64,000 bases of DNA from Porticoccaceae bacterium (GTDB taxonomy: Bacteria > Pseudomonadota > Gammaproteobacteria > Pseudomonadales > Porticoccaceae), in contig BPKH01000003.1 in the NCBI GenBank assembly GCA_026005035.1, forward strand, positions 248,001 to 312,000. The letters are read 5' to 3'. How positions within the stretch are numbered: the first letter of the stretch is position 1; each line of letters starts with the position of its first letter. Shown piece after piece: positions 23,328 to 32,059 of the stretch. The translations under genes and the position numbers were made by a program. The notes below the pieces were generated by a model, which was given only the letters and a program-made list of their open reading frames with translations, was not told the origin of the DNA and made no database searches.

Positions 23328-25472
23328 ATGTCGTCCCTCGCGCGCCATCTTCTGACGGGCTTACTGGCCGCCGCTTTGGCGGCCGCGGCCTGCTGGGCGG
23401 GAATCGAGCCCCTCGCCCCCACCGCGGGACAGGCGCGAACCGCCGTGGAGATGCTAGAAAAGCTCGAGGCACGCCACTACGCCAAGCGCGCCGTGGACGA
23501 CCGCTTCTCGGCCGAGTTGTTGGACCACTATCTCGAGACCCTCGACCCCGGCAAGCTCTACTTGCTGGCCGGCGACGTCGCCGCATTCGGCGCGCGGTGG
23601 CGCCACCGCCTGGACGATGCCCTCAAGCAGGGCGATCTGAACCCGGCGTTCGCCATCTTCAACCGCTACCGGGAGCGGGCCATGGCCCGGCTGGAAAAGA
23701 CCATCGCCCTGCTCGAAGGAGGCGTGCAGTTCGACTTTGCGGCCCGGGAAGTCCTCGACTACGAGGCGGAAAGGCGCGCTTATGCGGCCACGGAAGAGGA
23801 ACTCGACGAGCGTTGGCGCAAGCGAGTCAAAGACGCGTGGCTGCGCCTGCTGCTGGTGGACAAGCCCGAGGCGGAGATCCCCGAACTTCTCGCCAAGCGC
23901 TATCGCAACCAGCTCAAGCTTCTCGAGCAGGCCACCGCTGAGGACGTGGCGCAGTATTTCCTCAACGCCGTGGCCACCCTCTACGACCCCCACACCAACT
24001 ACTACTCGCCCCATCAACTGGAAAACTTCAACATCAGCATGTCCCTCAAGCTCGAGGGGATTGGCGCCGTCCTGCAGATGGAAGACGAAACCGTCAAGGT
24101 GGTGCGCGTCATCCCCGGAGGGCCCGCCGCGCGGCAGGGAATCTTGAAACCGGGCGATCGGATCGTCGCCGTCGGCCAGGGAAGCGAAGGGCCGATGGAG
24201 GACGTGGTGGGCTGGCGCCTGGACGACGTGGTGGACCTGATCCGCGGCCCCAAGGGGAGCACGGTGCGGCTGGAGATCGTGCCCGCCCAGGGGGAACTGG
24301 CCGGCCAGCACCAGCTGCTCACCCTGGTGCGGGACGAGGTGCGGCTCGAAGAACAAGCGGCCAAGGCCCGCCTGTTGGAGCTTCCGGACGGCGAGCGCAC
24401 CTGGCGCATCGGGGTCATCGACCTGCCCGCTTTTTATATCGACTTCGAGGCCTTCAACCGCCGAGATCCCGACTTTCGCAGCACCACCCGGGACGTCGCC
24501 GTACTGCTCGACCGGCTCTCCGCCTTGGGAATCGACGGCTTGATTCTCGACCTGCGGGACAACGGAGGTGGATCTCTGCACGAGGTCACCACCATGGCCG
24601 ACCTCTTCCTGCCGCCCGGGCCTGTGGTCCAGGTGCGCACGGCGGACGACCAGGTCTCCAGGCGCTACCGCTCGCGGCGCGAACCGCGCTACCGGGGCCC
24701 GCTTCTGGTACTCGTCAACCGGATCAGCGCCTCGGCCTCCGAGATCCTCGCCGGCGCCGTTCAGGACTACGGCCGCGGACTGGTGGTGGGTGCGCGCACC
24801 TTCGGCAAGGGCACGGTGCAGGCCCTGGTGCCGCTGCGGGAAGGGCAGCTCAAGTTGACCGAGTCGAAGTTCTATCGGGTATCGGGCGACAGTACCCAGC
24901 ACCGCGGGGTGATCCCCGACATCGAGCTGCTGCCGCTCTACGACCCCGAAGAAGTGGGCGAGAGCGCCGAAGACCGCGCCCTGCCCTGGGACCGGATCCA
25001 CAGTGTGCCCATCCAGCGCTATGGCGATCTCTCGCCCCTCCTCGCCGAGCTGCGGCGCCGCCATGCCGAGCGGGTGGCGAACGATCCCGATTACCGGGCG
25101 TTACAGGAAGAACTGGCGCTGGAACAGCAGTTGCGCGACCGGCAGGTGGTCTCCCTCAACCTCGAGGAGCGCCGCGCAGAACGAGAAGCCTACGAGCGCG
25201 CCCGGATGGAGATCGAAAACCGCAGGCGGCAGGCCAAGGGACTTGCCCCCTACGCCACCCTGGCGGAATGGCGGGCCGGCGAGGAGGAGCCGGAGGGCGA
25301 AGAGCCGGCCGCGGAGGCGAGCGGTGGTGCGCCCGAGGAGGCGCCGCAAGCCGTCGACCCCGCAGAGGATCCCCTGCTCGCCGAAGCGGCCCGCATCCTG
25401 GTGGATCAAGTCCGCCTCGTCCAGCATGGACAAAGCCCCCCTTTGCGGCTCGCCGGGGAGAAAGTAAATTGA
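23328..25472 (+). CDS. prc: Carboxy-terminal processing (tail-specific) protease
   Basis: A 714-residue periplasmic S41 protease of the Prc/Tsp type. After a signal peptide (MSSLARHLLTGLLAAALAAAACWA) come an N-terminal helical region, a PDZ domain (GIGAVLQMEDETVKVVRVIPGGPAARQGILKPGDRIVAVG) and the S41 catalytic core. The serine-lysine dyad is in RISASASEILAGA and GARTFGKGTVQALVPL. A Glu/Arg-rich C-terminal tail of about 60 residues follows. Substrates in other bacteria include PBP3 and lytic transglycosylases. Its stop overlaps the xthA start. Confidence 0.94.
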   Translation: MSSLARHLLTGLLAAALAAAACWAGIEPLAPTAGQARTAVEMLEKLEARHYAKRAVDDRFSAELLDHYLETLDPGKLYLLAGDVAAFGARWRHRLDDALKQGDLNPAFAIFNRYRERAMARLEKTIALLEGGVQFDFAAREVLDYEAERRAYAATEEELDERWRKRVKDAWLRLLLVDKPEAEIPELLAKRYRNQLKLLEQATAEDVAQYFLNAVATLYDPHTNYYSPHQLENFNISMSLKLEGIGAVLQMEDETVKVVRVIPGGPAARQGILKPGDRIVAVGQGSEGPMEDVVGWRLDDVVDLIRGPKGSTVRLEIVPAQGELAGQHQLLTLVRDEVRLEEQAAKARLLELPDGERTWRIGVIDLPAFYIDFEAFNRRDPDFRSTTRDVAVLLDRLSALGIDGLILDLRDNGGGSLHEVTTMADLFLPPGPVVQVRTADDQVSRRYRSRREPRYRGPLLVLVNRISASASEILAGAVQDYGRGLVVGARTFGKGTVQALVPLREGQLKLTESKFYRVSGDSTQHRGVIPDIELLPLYDPEEVGESAEDRALPWDRIHSVPIQRYGDLSPLLAELRRRHAERVANDPDYRALQEELALEQQLRDRQVVSLNLEERRAEREAYERARMEIENRRRQAKGLAPYATLAEWRAGEEEPEGEEPAAEASGGAPEEAPQAVDPAEDPLLAEAARILVDQVRLVQHGQSPPLRLAGEKVN

Positions 25473-26284
25473 AGATTGTTTCCTTCAACGTCAATGGATT
25501 GAGGTCCAGACTTCACCAATTATCGAAGGTCCTGGAGACCCACCGGCCCGCCCTGGTGGGGTTGCAGGAAACCAAAGTGGAAGACGCCGCTTTTCCCCGC
25601 GAGGAGGTGCAGTCGCTGGGCTATCAGGCCCTCTACCACGGGCAAAAGGGCCACTACGGCGTGGCCCTGCTCCACCAGACCCCTCCCCTCTCCACCCAGC
25701 TCGGATTCCCCGATGACGGCGAAGAGGCGCAGTGCCGCCTGGTGGGCGGGACCTTCGCCACCGCCACCGGACCGCTGGTGGTCTACAACTGCTACGTGCC
25801 CCAGGGGGAAGGCCGCCACCATCCCGTCAAGTTTCCCGCCAAACGGGAGTTTTTTTACCGCCTCCGCCAGCACCTGGACACCCACCACGACCCCCAAGAA
25901 GCAATGGTGGTGATGGGCGACTTGAATGTCGCACCCCTGGACAAGGACGTGGGCATCGGCGAGGAGAATCGCAAGCGCTGGCTGCGCACGGGCAAGAGCG
26001 GCTTTTTGCCCGAGGAGCGGGAATGGCTGGAACACCTGATGGCGTTCGGCCTGGTGGACGCCTATGAAGCCCTGCATCCCGAGCCGGGGGAGCAGCGCTA
26101 CTCCTGGTTCGATTACCGCAGCCGCGGCTTCGAACGCAAACCCAAAAGGGGCCTGCGCATCGACCTGATTTTGGTCAGTCGGCCGCTCGTCGCCCGCCTG
26201 CGCGGCGCCGGAATCGATCAGGCGATTCGGGGCAGCGAGCGCCCCTCCGACCACTGCCCGGTGTGGATCGAGCTCGCGATTTGA
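25469..26284 (+). CDS. xthA: Exodeoxyribonuclease III
   Basis: A 271-residue AP endonuclease/3'-5' exonuclease for base-excision repair. It starts LKIVSFNVNGLRSRL, has the metal-binding GLQETKVED, the catalytic GDLNVAPLDKDVG, and ends with the catalytic Asp-His pair in SERPSDHCPVWIEL. TTG at 25469 is the start (AAATTGAAGATT), overlapping the prc TGA and preceded by GGGGAGAAA. The pairing with prc may simply reflect compact packing. Confidence 0.95.
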   Translation: MKIVSFNVNGLRSRLHQLSKVLETHRPALVGLQETKVEDAAFPREEVQSLGYQALYHGQKGHYGVALLHQTPPLSTQLGFPDDGEEAQCRLVGGTFATATGPLVVYNCYVPQGEGRHHPVKFPAKREFFYRLRQHLDTHHDPQEAMVVMGDLNVAPLDKDVGIGEENRKRWLRTGKSGFLPEEREWLEHLMAFGLVDAYEALHPEPGEQRYSWFDYRSRGFERKPKRGLRIDLILVSRPLVARLRGAGIDQAIRGSERPSDHCPVWIELAI

Positions 26285-26343
26285 CGTCAACCGCAGGATG
26301 AGACACCCGTTATTTCTTACAAAGACCGACGGGAGGTCTCGAG

Positions 26344-26739
26344 ATGAACAAGCTGCTCGCCTGCCTGCTCGCCTTCGCGCTCTGCGGCGCCGCCGTGGCC
26401 CACGAGCGCGGCGATCGGCCCCAGGTTCACTTCCGCGGCGCGCCCCAGGGGGAAGTCTTTCGCAGCAAAGAAAGGGCGGGCACCCACTGGCAAGGCGCAC
26501 ACCCACACCATTGGCGCGGGCATCGGGGCGACGGCTTACCGGGCAAGCACCACTGGCACCACGGCCATCGCCATTGGCGCCATCACGTCGCGCACCATCA
26601 CCACCACGTCCACCACTGGTACAGAGGAAAACCCCACCCCCACCGCCACGTCGTGGTGGAACACCGCTGGGACGACGACCTGTACCTCTGGCTGGGCGGA
26701 CTTTACGTCCTGGATGCGGTGCTCCATCCTCGCTGGTGA
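26344..26739 (+). CDS. Histidine-rich exported protein
   Basis: A 131-residue protein with a clear signal peptide (MNKLLACLLAFALCGAAVA). About 27 of 131 residues are histidine, concentrated in HHWHHGHRHWRHHVAHHHHH. The C-terminus is hydrophobic and aromatic (DDDLYLWLGGLYVLDAVL). Such composition suggests periplasmic binding of Ni, Zn, Cu or similar ions, but no named family is recognised. ATG at 26344 has GGGAGG seven bases upstream. It lies 9 bp before the sigma-factor gene and is probably co-transcribed with it. Confidence 0.75.
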   Translation: MNKLLACLLAFALCGAAVAHERGDRPQVHFRGAPQGEVFRSKERAGTHWQGAHPHHWRGHRGDGLPGKHHWHHGHRHWRHHVAHHHHHVHHWYRGKPHPHRHVVVEHRWDDDLYLWLGGLYVLDAVLHPRW

Positions 26740-26748
26740 GGAGGAACC

Positions 26749-27342
26749 ATGGCGGCTCGAGCGGCGACCCCGGCGTCCGACGACAGGTGGCCCTTGACTG
26801 AGCGGGGGGATCTGGCGGCCTTTTTGGCCGGGGTCGAGCGCCGCGCCTTCGCGATGGCGCGCGCCGTGCTGGGGGACGAAGAGGAGGCTCTGGACGCGGT
26901 GCAGGACGCCATGTACCTCTTGGTGCGCCGCTACCGCCACAGGGGCGCAGAAGAATGGCGCCTGCTCTTCTTCCGCATCCTCACCAACCGGCTGCGCGAC
27001 CTGCTCCGCCGGCGCGCCGTCCGCGATCGCTTCTCCGCCTGGCTGCCCCGACGACAGGGTGAGGTGGAAGAGGAAGAAGATCCCTTTCAGACGGTGGCCG
27101 ACCCCCGCGACGGCGACCCCTGTCGCGTCCTGGAACGGCGCCAAGGCATCGAAGAGTTGGAGCGCGCCCTGCGCGCCCTCCCCCGCCGCCAGCGGGAGGC
27201 CTTTCTGCTGCGCTGCTGGGAGGGCCTGTCCACCGCCGACACCGCGCGGGCCATGGGCTGCTCCGAAGGGAGTGTGAAAACCCATTATTTTCGTGCACTC
27301 AAGACCTTGCAGGAGATTCTTCATGACCATCGAGATGCGTGA
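26749..27342 (+). CDS. RNA polymerase sigma factor, ECF type
   Basis: A 197-residue sigma-70-family factor. Region 2 is VERRAFAMARAVLGDEEEALDAVQDAMYLLVRRY, with WRLLFFRILTNRLRDLLRRR (2.3-2.4). Region 4 is LPRRQREAFLLRCWEGLSTADTARAMGCSEGSVKTHYFRALKTL with its helix-turn-helix. A charged 30-residue linker (EVEEEEDPFQ) joins them. SD GAGGAGG precedes ATG 26749. The next gene overlaps by 20 bp and encodes a one-TM protein in the position of an anti-sigma factor. The same order (sigma factor, DUF3619, DUF3106) recurs in beta/gammaproteobacteria. Confidence 0.92.
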   Translation: MAARAATPASDDRWPLTERGDLAAFLAGVERRAFAMARAVLGDEEEALDAVQDAMYLLVRRYRHRGAEEWRLLFFRILTNRLRDLLRRRAVRDRFSAWLPRRQGEVEEEEDPFQTVADPRDGDPCRVLERRQGIEELERALRALPRRQREAFLLRCWEGLSTADTARAMGCSEGSVKTHYFRALKTLQEILHDHRDA

Positions 27343-27640
27343 ATGGGAGAAGCACCTGCGCGAGGAACTGCTGGCCGCCGAAGAGACCCTCACCTTCGGC
27401 GAGCGCGCCCGCCTGATCGCCGCCCGCCGGCGCGCCCTGGAAACCGCTCTCGAGCCCACCTCGCGCCACCGCTGGCTGCCCTTCGGCGGCCTACTGGCCG
27501 CCTCTCTGCTCCTGGCCCTACTGGTTCTGGTGCCCGCGGGCGAACGACTGGAAAACCGTCTGGCCGCCGAGCACACCGAACCCACGGAGCTCGGTTTCTA
27601 CTACTGGCTCGCCGAAACTCAGGAACTGGCCGGAAGCTGA
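27323..27640 (+). CDS. DUF3619-like single-span membrane protein, putative anti-sigma factor
   Basis: A 105-residue protein: a charged cytoplasmic N-terminus (MREWEKHLREELLAAEETLTF), one membrane segment (LPFGGLLAASLLLALLVLVPA) and a short periplasmic tail. The topology and the overlap with the upstream sigma-factor gene suggest it restrains that sigma factor. AGGAG lies eight bases before ATG 27323. The DUF3619 label is from gene order and topology more than motif matches. Confidence 0.68.
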   Translation: MTIEMREWEKHLREELLAAEETLTFGERARLIAARRRALETALEPTSRHRWLPFGGLLAASLLLALLVLVPAGERLENRLAAEHTEPTELGFYYWLAETQELAGS

Positions 27641-27644
27641 CGCC

Positions 27645-27932
27645 GTGCGCACCTTGCTCTTGGCCGCCGCGATCCTCCTCGCCAGCCCCGCGCTGGCCGC
27701 GCTTACACCGCCCGCCAGCGCCCAGCGAGCAGCGGACGCGCGCATCCTGTGGCTTGCGCGCAACTGGGAGGAGCTCACGCCGGAGGAGCGCCGCCGCATC
27801 CTGGAAGCGCGGGAGCGATTCAAGAACCTGCCCGAAAAAGAAAAAAAGAAACTCGTCGAGCGCTGGAAGCAACTGCCTGAAGAAGAGCGCGCCCGCTACC
27901 GGGTCGAGCGCGATCCCCCCCGTCGCCGGTGA
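27645..27932 (+). CDS. DUF3106 domain protein, exported
   Basis: A 95-residue exported protein. The signal peptide (MRTLLLAAAILLASPALA) is followed by a highly charged helical repeat with the recurring theme W-x3-W-xx-L-(T/P)-(P/E)-EE: NWEELTPEERRRIL, FKNLPEKEKKKL and RWKQLPEEERARY. This is the DUF3106 pattern. It resembles Spy/CpxP-like zinc- or chaperone-type stress proteins in style, but function is unknown. GTG at 27645 lies 4 bp after the previous stop. Confidence 0.78.
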   Translation: MRTLLLAAAILLASPALAALTPPASAQRAADARILWLARNWEELTPEERRRILEARERFKNLPEKEKKKLVERWKQLPEEERARYRVERDPPRRR

Positions 27933-28053
27933 GAAAAACTGGCGGCGCGCTCGCAGATCCCGTATCCTCGCCGCCCTTGCAATCCCCACCGGATGCCCCC
28001 ACTGATGGAAGGGCCCTGAAAGCGGCCCACCCCGAGGTTGCGAAGGAGGACCC

Positions 28054-29316
28054 ATGGACCTGTCACGACTGGACCCCGATCTGCTCCACCTGCGCCTGGC
28101 GACCGATTTCGCCGAGCGCGGTTACGACCTGCTGGACGACCAGGCCATCGCGCGCCTAAAAGCGGCCAGCGCGGAGCGGGGCGTCCTCAGCCTGTACCTG
28201 GACACCACCCCCGAAGCGCTGGCCAACAATCCCCTTGCGCTTTTCAAAAACGCCGTCCACGAGATCGCCGCCCAGCGGGCCGAGGAGTGGGATCACGAAC
28301 AGCGCACCACTTTCGACCTCTTGGTCAAGGACGTCACCGCGCAATTGCAAGCGGAATTGGAGCGCCCCCGCGGACGAGGGTTGGCGCTGTTCGCAGCCCC
28401 CGGCCGGGCACTGCCCAAGAAGGGGCATGTGGACTACGCTTTCTCGCACCGCTTCCATCTTCCCTACCCCGTGGGCAATCGGGTGGCGTTCGGCGAGCGT
28501 CCCCTGCTCACGCCCCTGCTGGTGTTGCGGGACGAAAGCCCCCGAACCGGGGTGATTCTGTTCGACCGCCAGGAATTGCGCTGCTTTTTCGCCCTCCTCG
28601 GGGAGGTGGCTCCCCTCGATCTGGTGGTGGCCAATCCCGATCCCGTGCCCATGACCAAGGCCCACACCTGGCAGGGGTACGGGGAGCACAACCACCACCA
28701 GTGGCAAGAAACCCACTATCGACGCTACTTGGCGCAGGCCGCTGTGGCGGTGCAAAAACTGGCCGCGGCCGGCCGCTGGAAGTGGCTCGTGCTGGCAAGC
28801 CCCGACCGCCAGGAGGCGGAACACCTGCAAAAGGTGCTGGATCCCAGGGTGGCGCAGCGGGTCATCGGTGCGCTCAGCCTGCCCATGAGCGCCGACGCCA
28901 CCGCCGTCCGCGAGGCGATCCGCCCTATCCTGGCGGAGGCGGAGGCCGCCGAAGAGCGCGCCGCCCTGGACCAATGGGAAGAGGCGCTCGGCAGGGGCAA
29001 GGGGGTCGCCGGCCTTGCGGACACCCTCCGCGCCGGAGAAGAGTACCGACTGGCCACCCTGGTGGTCGACGAGGGCTTTTCGGCGCGAGGTTGGCAGTGC
29101 GCCCGCTGCGAGGCGCTCCAGACTCACTCCGATGGGGGTGCGCCCGCGGCGTGCGAATGGTGCGGCCATGAAACCCTGACGGAACTGACCGACGCCGTCG
29201 CCGAACTCGCGCTGCGCGTGCTACACGCGGGGGGTGCCGTCGAGATCGTGCACGCACCCGACCAGCGAGAGCGCCTGCGCGCCCGCGCCTCCATCGGGGG
29301 CGTCCTCCGCTACTGA
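28054..29316 (+). CDS. eRF1-like (VLRF1/baeRF type) protein
   Basis: A 420-residue protein resembling bacterial relatives of archaeo-eukaryotic release factor eRF1. The first part includes GVLSLYLDTTPEALANNPLALF; the middle has TGVILFDRQELRCFF and an unusual THYRRYLAQAA segment; the third domain resembles the eRF1 C-terminal domain. It ends with a zinc-ribbon-like pair C-x2-C...C-x2-C (CARCEALQ, CEWCGHETL). The peptide-release GGQ motif of true eRF1 is not visible. Function in bacteria is unsettled, perhaps ribosome-associated. GGAGGACCC precedes ATG 28054. Confidence 0.7.
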   Translation: MDLSRLDPDLLHLRLATDFAERGYDLLDDQAIARLKAASAERGVLSLYLDTTPEALANNPLALFKNAVHEIAAQRAEEWDHEQRTTFDLLVKDVTAQLQAELERPRGRGLALFAAPGRALPKKGHVDYAFSHRFHLPYPVGNRVAFGERPLLTPLLVLRDESPRTGVILFDRQELRCFFALLGEVAPLDLVVANPDPVPMTKAHTWQGYGEHNHHQWQETHYRRYLAQAAVAVQKLAAAGRWKWLVLASPDRQEAEHLQKVLDPRVAQRVIGALSLPMSADATAVREAIRPILAEAEAAEERAALDQWEEALGRGKGVAGLADTLRAGEEYRLATLVVDEGFSARGWQCARCEALQTHSDGGAPAACEWCGHETLTELTDAVAELALRVLHAGGAVEIVHAPDQRERLRARASIGGVLRY

Positions 29317-29398
29317 GTCCGGCCCAGCGGTGGCACCGCTCCAGGGGAGCCGCTACAATCGCGGCTCCCGTGGGGCGGTCGACCGTTTGGAGGTGCCC

Positions 29399-31036
29399 GT
29401 GGAACGCGAATACATGGAGTACGACGTGGTCGTGGTGGGAGCCGGCCCGGCGGGGCTCGCTGCCGCCTGCCGGCTGAAGCAACTCGACCCCGAGCTCTCC
29501 GTGGTGGTGTTGGAAAAGGGTTCCGAAGTGGGGGCCCACATCCTCTCCGGTGCGGTCTTCGAACCACGGGCGCTCGACGAACTCTTCCCCGACTGGCGGG
29601 AGCGCAGCGCTCCCCTGCTGACGCCGGTGCAACGCGACGAGGTCTACGTGCTGCGCTCGGCGAGCAAGGCCTGGCGCGTGCCCGGTCCCTTCGTGCCCCG
29701 CACCATGCACAACGAGGGCAATTTCGTCATCAGCCTGGGCAAGTTTTGCAAATGGCTCGCCGCCCAGGCGGAAGAGCTGGGCGTGGAAATCTTCCCCGGC
29801 TTTCCCGCCGCCGACGTCGTGTACCGCGAAGACGGCTCCGTCAAGGGGATCGTGACCGGGGACATGGGGGTCGGGGCAGACGGCAAGCCCAAGGACAATT
29901 ACACCCCTGGCATGGAGCTGCACGCCAAGTACACCCTGTTCGCGGAAGGGTGCCGGGGGCACCTCGGCAAGCGCCTGATCGCCCGCTTCCGCCTGGACGA
30001 AGGGCGGGATCCCCAGCACTACGGAATTGGCATCAAGGAGTTGTGGAGAGTTCCTAAAGAAAAACACCAGCCTGGACTGGTTCTGCACAGTGCCGGCTGG
30101 CCTTTGGACGAGAGCGGCTCGGCCGGAGGCGGGTTCCTCTATCACCTGGAAGACCAGCTGGTGGCCGTCGGGCTCATCACCGACCTGTCCTACTCCAACC
30201 CCTGGGTGAGCCCCTTCGACGAATTTCAGCGCTACAAGACCCACCCGGTGATCCGCCGCCACCTGGAGGGAGGCGAGCGGATCTGCTACGGTGCCCGGGC
30301 GATCACCAAGGGCGGACTGCAGTCGCTGCCGAAGATGTCGTTCCCCGGAGGGCTGCTCATCGGCGACGACGCCGGAACACTCAATTTCGCCAAAATCAAG
30401 GGCTCCCACGCGGCCATGAAGTCAGGCCTCATTGCCGCCGAGCTGGTGGCCCAGGCGATCGCTGCGGGAAAAAGCGGCGACGAGCTGGACTACGAAGCGG
30501 CCTTTCGGGCGTCTTGGCTCTATCAGGAACTGTGGGAGAGCCGCAATTTCGGGCCGGCCCAACACAAGTGGGGCAACGTGTGGGGCTCGGCCTACGCCTT
30601 CTTCGATCTGAACCTGATGCGCGGCCGGGTGCCCTGGACGCTGCGCGATCCGATCCCCGACCACGCCCAACTGAAGCCGGCGACCGAGTGCCCGCAGATC
30701 GCCTATCCGAAACCGGACGGCAAACTCACCTTCGACAAGCTATCCTCGGTGTTCCTGTCCAACACCAACCACGAAGAGGATCAACCCTGCCACCTGATCC
30801 TCAAGGACCCGCGCATCCCCATCGAGGTGAATCTGCCCCGCTGGGCGGAACCGGCCCAGCGCTACTGTCCGGCGGGCGTCTACGAAGTGGTGGACGCGCC
30901 CGACGGCGGCAAGCGCTTCCAGATCAACGCCCAAAACTGCGTCCACTGCAAGACCTGTGACATCAAGGACCCGAGCCAGAACATCGAGTGGGTGCCACCC
31001 GAGGGTGGCGGTGGGCCCAACTACATCAACATGTAG
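29399..31036 (+). CDS. Electron transfer flavoprotein-ubiquinone oxidoreductase
   Basis: A 545-residue membrane-associated enzyme that passes electrons from ETF (beta-oxidation and related dehydrogenases) to ubiquinone. The FAD-binding motif is VVVVGAGPAGLAAACRL, followed by VVVLEKGSEVGAHILSGAV. The C-terminal ferredoxin domain has the four cluster cysteines in RYCPAGVYE and NCVHCKTCDIKDP. GTG at 29399 is chosen because GGAGG lies seven bases upstream; the ATG at 29414 would also preserve the FAD motif. No etfAB genes lie nearby. Confidence 0.95.
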   Translation: MEREYMEYDVVVVGAGPAGLAAACRLKQLDPELSVVVLEKGSEVGAHILSGAVFEPRALDELFPDWRERSAPLLTPVQRDEVYVLRSASKAWRVPGPFVPRTMHNEGNFVISLGKFCKWLAAQAEELGVEIFPGFPAADVVYREDGSVKGIVTGDMGVGADGKPKDNYTPGMELHAKYTLFAEGCRGHLGKRLIARFRLDEGRDPQHYGIGIKELWRVPKEKHQPGLVLHSAGWPLDESGSAGGGFLYHLEDQLVAVGLITDLSYSNPWVSPFDEFQRYKTHPVIRRHLEGGERICYGARAITKGGLQSLPKMSFPGGLLIGDDAGTLNFAKIKGSHAAMKSGLIAAELVAQAIAAGKSGDELDYEAAFRASWLYQELWESRNFGPAQHKWGNVWGSAYAFFDLNLMRGRVPWTLRDPIPDHAQLKPATECPQIAYPKPDGKLTFDKLSSVFLSNTNHEEDQPCHLILKDPRIPIEVNLPRWAEPAQRYCPAGVYEVVDAPDGGKRFQINAQNCVHCKTCDIKDPSQNIEWVPPEGGGGPNYINM

Positions 31037-31061
31037 ACCGGATGCCGCCGGGGAGAACCCC

Positions 31062-31616
31062 TCAGGTCAGAGGGAAAAAGACCCCCTGACTGTAGACGCC
31101 GAACTCTCTTTCCCGGCCGGGGGGTCCCGGCTCGGCGAGCTCCGCCAACTGGTAGTAGACGGGGCGCGCCAGCCGCCCCTCGAGCCCGTCGCGGACGAGA
31201 AGATAGGGGCGCACCTCGCTCTCCCCCGCCCACACCACCCGCAGGGGGTGCTCGGGGCCAGCCACCACCCGGTCGCCCACAGTGCTCCAAAACACGAGGG
31301 CCTGACCGCTTTCGCCGCGCAGGGGCTCCATCCGGACCACCAGAAAGGGCACGTCGTCGACGCGAATGCGCCACTTCTCCGCCGGGGTCACCAGGAAGTA
31401 GTCGCTGCCCTCCCGGCGCAGCAAGGCGGCGAACAGCCGTATCAGCCCCTCCCGGCGGATCTCCTCCCCCTCGTGGTACCAGCGGCCGTCAGCGGCGATG
31501 CGGATGTCGATCTCTCCCGACAGGGGGGGGTTCCACTGCGCGACCGGGTAGCGGCGCGGTGTCGCCTCTCCTTCCGGCAGGGCAGCGAGCAGCCGCTCGA
31601 GCTCTGCTTTCTCCAT
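31062..31616 (-). CDS. DUF1285 family protein
   Basis: A 184-residue protein of the DUF1285 family. Family-like features are YPVAQWNPPLSGEIDIRIAADGRWYHEGEEI, then LFAALLRREGSDYFLVTPAEKWRIRVDDVPFL. There is no signal peptide or membrane segment. Function is unknown. GGAAGG precedes ATG 31616. It converges on the ETF-QO gene. Confidence 0.82.
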   Translation of the reverse strand: MEKAELERLLAALPEGEATPRRYPVAQWNPPLSGEIDIRIAADGRWYHEGEEIRREGLIRLFAALLRREGSDYFLVTPAEKWRIRVDDVPFLVVRMEPLRGESGQALVFWSTVGDRVVAGPEHPLRVVWAGESEVRPYLLVRDGLEGRLARPVYYQLAELAEPGPPGREREFGVYSQGVFFPLT

Positions 31617-31924
31617 GGGACCTTCCCGCTCCTCAGGTGGATTCCCATTCTAAATCCCCCAAGCCGCTGCCGTGCGCGCTGAGCGAAACGGCCGAAGAAA
31701 CCCCGGCGTCTACCTGCGGGCGCGTCGCCCGCCGCGGTGGGCGCCGATCTGGTATGATAGACGGCAGATTCCAAACCCCGGGGATCAGCCGCCGCAAGGG
31801 TTGGGAAAAAGCCGGCAGGCCCTTGACCCAAAGCGGCGAAAGATTCGTAAAATAGAGGACGTGGAAAGGGTGCGCCCGCTCTCTTGGGAGCAATCCTTTT
31901 CGCACGGGGTTTCCCATAGGCCAT
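31617..31924. other. Gene-free region upstream of tRNA-Pro, with promoter-like elements
   Basis: About 300 bases hold no credible gene. Promoter-like elements pointing toward the tRNA are an extended -10 TGGTATGAT near 31750-31758, and TTGACC (31823-31828) with TAAAAT (31848-31853) at a longish 19-bp spacing. One probably drives the tRNA. No structured RNA family was recognised. Confidence 0.4.
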
Positions 31925-32001
31925 CGGAGAATAGCTCAGTCTGGTAGAGCACTGCCTTCGGGAGGCAGGGGTCGCAGGTTCGAATCCTGTTTCTCCGACC
32001 A
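31925..32001 (+). tRNA. tRNA-Pro (anticodon CGG)
   Basis: The 77-base gene folds as a standard cloverleaf. The acceptor CGGAGAA pairs with TTCTCCG, followed by discriminator A and encoded CCA. The D-arm region is TAGCTCAGTCTGGTAGAGCA. The anticodon stem CTGCC/GGCAG encloses loop TTCGGGA, with anticodon CGG at 31959-31961. The T-arm loop is GGTTCGAATCC. It reads proline codon CCG. It lies at the edge of the stress-gene island, a site type often used by integrating elements. Confidence 0.97.
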
Positions 32002-32005
32002 ACGA

Positions 32006-32041
32006 AAAGCCGTCGCCCCGCCGGGGCGGCGGCTTTGTTTT
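32006..32041 (+). terminator. Rho-independent terminator after tRNA-Pro, likely bidirectional
   Basis: The hairpin AAAGCCGtCGCCCC-gcc-GGGGCGgCGGCTTT is followed by TTTGTTTT-type sequence on the plus strand. The complementary strand also ends in GGCTTTTCGTT, so it can terminate the convergent ferritin transcript as well. Confidence 0.85.
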
Positions 32042-32059
32042 GGTGTCGGTGGGCGCCAG

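Noticed and set aside
26280-26289. Palindrome TTGACGTCAA at the end of xthA
   Set aside because: Overlaps coding sequence and stop; no -10 at a suitable distance, so not called as promoter or operator.
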